Shown in pieces: positions 61,801 to 64,000 of a stretch of DNA of 64,000 nucleotides. Location of the stretch: positions 40,952,501-41,016,500 of the forward strand of contig NC_091257.1 of NCBI RefSeq assembly GCF_042477335.2. The letters run 5' to 3'. The stretch's first letter is position 1. Each line of letters begins with the position of its first letter. A program made the translations under genes and the position numbers. The notes below the pieces were generated by a model, which did no database searches, was not told the origin of the DNA, and saw nothing but the letters and a program-made list of their open reading frames with translations. Source of the DNA: Ovis canadensis (Eukaryota; Chordata; Mammalia; Artiodactyla; Bovidae).

Positions 61801-62039
61801 AAGGAGCTGATGGCAAGTTCCTGCTGCTCAGAAAAGCCACAGAGCATTCTGGTCTCCTTCTCAGAAATAAGTCAAGGAAGGAAAATGTAATATAAGGGAA
61901 ACCAAGAGTCTGGAAAACACACAGCAAAGGTCACTGAATGAGGATTCATAACACTGAAAGCAATTTAAAAGATCATGGTGGATTTTTTTTTCAAGCCAAA
62001 AAATAACATTGAAACCCTTTCAACTCCATGCCAGGCTTC

Positions 62040-62240
62040 CCCTCCTTTTTTTTTGGTTGAAATTTTTGTTTTGGATGTGACCCTTTTTTGGAAGTCTTTA
62101 TTAAATTTGTTACAGTATTGATTCTGGGTTTTTTTTTTTTTTGGATCACAAGGCATGCTTATCTCCCTGACCAGGTACCAAACCTGCATCCCCTGCATTG
62201 GAAAGTGAAGTCTTAACCACTGGACCACCAGGAAAGTCTC
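62040..62240 (-). mobile_element. CHR-type SINE
   Basis: Antisense; head GAGACTTTCCTGGTGGTCC at 62240, T-runs at 62127-62141 and 62046-62055. Confidence 0.86.
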
Positions 62241-63796
62241 CAGGCTTCCTGTTGAGTGGGGCAGATTCTGAGTTCACCATTCGGCAGCTACAGACAAGCA
62301 CCAGGAGTAGACAGAGACACCGCCTCTAGTAGGCTCTTCTAACTGAGGCTGTCTTTGTTGGGTCGATCAGTGCTTAGTGGGCTGTGAAATCTGAACAGAA
62401 ACGGGTACCAGAATCTCTATTTGCTTTTCCTCTTCTTTTTTTGGCCTCACTTTTCTTTTTTCTTCTTCTCATAAACTCCTTTATTGTTTTGAAAAAAACT
62501 GGACTTGCTCCTTTTAAAGAATCTAAGCAATGCTTAAAAGTAGAAAAAGAGAGAGGGAGAGAAAGTTCAAAAAAAAAAAAAAAACGTTGCCCCAACACCT
62601 CTGTCACAGAGCAGCGAGGAGGACTAACAAGGAGAGCATGGAGGAAGCGGAAAAGAATCTTTTGAAATAGCATCCTGTCACACAAATGACAAGAGGTCAG
62701 GGAAGAACGAGGCCTGTCTGTGCTGCCCAGAAGGCCCCAGGTCTCCCCAGCAGCCCCTCCCACCAGCAGCCCCCCAGACTGCAGGCAGGGCTGGTGCTCT
62801 CTGCATGACCTGAACACTGGGTCACATCGTGCAAACCTCCTCTCTCTCCATCATGCCCTGCACTGAACCACCCTCCACCAGCACGATGGCAAATACTCTG
62901 ACCACCTCCATCTCCTTTCTGACTCAGTTTACCATCCTGCCGCCAAGAATTCTTTGATCCTGTCTTGATATTTTATTTTGCCCTTGGCTTCAAGGACCCT
63001 AGACTGCTGGATAGAATTTGGATAGGTCCCAAGCCCTGGGGAGGTTTTGGAGTGTAAGTGCAGGGTTGGGGTTGAGGTTGGGGGGAGGGGTGGTTGGAGA
63101 TGGTGCTGATGCAGCAAAGAGCTTCAAGAAAGGGTCAGGAAGGGTGTGTTCACCTTGCCATGAGGTCAAGATCCACTTGATCACAATTAATGGGGAAGAA
63201 TCACTTCTAATCTTGAAAAAGTCCAACGCAATTAGAGAAAACGCACGCCCAGCTCAAGCTGTAGTTCATGCATGAGCCCAGCTCAAGCTGTAATTCATGC
63301 GTGAAGCTTTCGCTGACTTTCCCTGTCTCCTGGGCATTTTTGGTGCACTCAACTTCATGCATTTATGAATTACCTACTCGTGCTGTGCTGGGCATTGGAC
63401 AAAGCAAAACGGGATGTGGTTCCTCTACTCAGGTGGCTAAATATCTATCGGAAATAATAGATCAAGGTCATTAATGTTACCAAGAAAAATGTGTCGCAGT
63501 CACAAAAGGAAAGAGGTCATCTAAATCGGACAGGGAGGTTCCTGGGAGAAGAGAGTCTTCCGCTTAGTGTGGAGGGAAATAGGCATGTAATTTACAGATC
63601 AAGGCTTGGAACCCTCACACACTTGCTCCTCCCTCAGGGCAACTGCCCCCTCATCCATGGCCCTGTGGCTGCGAAGATTTATGTCACGGCACCCACCTCA
63701 CCCCAAGACCCTCCCCAACCCAAACCAGCCACAGGAAGTCAGCATCCTTCCCTAGAGACAGCTGAATGGGGTTCTCAGGAGACGGGTGGATGGGGA
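62241..63796. other. Unassigned single-copy-like stretch
   Basis: No gene supported. It contains an A-run (62568-62584) and the 29-bp tandem duplication at 63247. Confidence 0.5.
63247..63304 (+). repeat. 29-bp tandem duplication
   Basis: GCCCAGCTCAAGCTGTAGTT... at 63247-63275 is repeated at 63276-63304 with two mismatches. Confidence 0.95.
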
Positions 63797-63914
63797 CGTC
63801 CCTGGCAGTCCTGTGGTTAAGACTCTGTGCTCCCAGTGCTGGGGGTCCAGCTTTGACCCCTGGTCTAGGAACTAACATCCCACATGCCACTGGGACGCAG
63901 TAAAAAAAAAAAAG
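63797..63914 (+). mobile_element. CHR-type SINE
   Basis: GGGACGTCCCTGGCAGTCC head, GACCCCTGGTCTAGGAAC, ending in an A-run at 63902-63913. Confidence 0.87.
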
Positions 63915-64000
63915 GCGGGGGTGGGGTAGGGGGGCGGTTAGTTAGAGGTGATCAGACAAAGGATTTGTTGGTCAGGTGATGGGAAAGTCTCCAGGCTTTC

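Overview
This window is ruminant nuclear DNA, almost certainly from a bovid. The evidence is the repeat content: many BovB (RTE-type) LINEs, Bov-tA and Bov-A2 SINEs, CHR-type tRNA-Glu SINEs and bovine-type L1 3' ends, laid over older MIR, ERVL and mariner remnants. I found no convincing multi-exon host gene, CRISPR array, operon or structural RNA gene. It reads as a repeat-dense intergenic (or deep intronic) stretch. The window contains no coherent multi-gene system, so genes acting together cannot be described; the interest lies in how elements were copied into and onto each other.

Region by region: 1-5710 is an L1 ORF2-to-3' end split by a BovB copy. 7192-10194 is the most notable locus: an intronless 5' part of AGO1 joined head-to-tail to a nearly complete intronless HNRNPA2B1 copy. 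One pair of 13-bp target-site duplications flanks both, which points to one chimeric retrotransposition with an RT template switch. 10721-17395 is a nearly full-length minus-strand BovB broken by an L1, by a second BovB in opposite orientation and by a Bov-A2 SINE. 20104-24256 is an old ERVL-type fossil (gag-pol-like body plus an MLT2-like 3' LTR) that later collected two Bov-tA SINEs and a mariner MITE. 25661-28590 is another long minus-strand BovB.

28.6-57 kb is mostly single-copy sequence peppered with SINEs, MIRs and L1 ends. It contains an intact intronless MRPS18C copy (39339-39770, minus strand) with a perfect 18-bp target-site duplication, and an old solo LTR (45540-46352). 57.7-61.8 kb holds three more BovB pieces, a 39-nt-arm inverted repeat inside a MER5A-like relic, and a roughly 155-bp segment duplicated 1.9 kb apart. 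The last 2 kb is single-copy sequence with two CHR SINEs.

Element family names rest on recognising consensus sequence from memory; exact ends of old copies are accurate to about 10-30 bases unless a target-site duplication is given.
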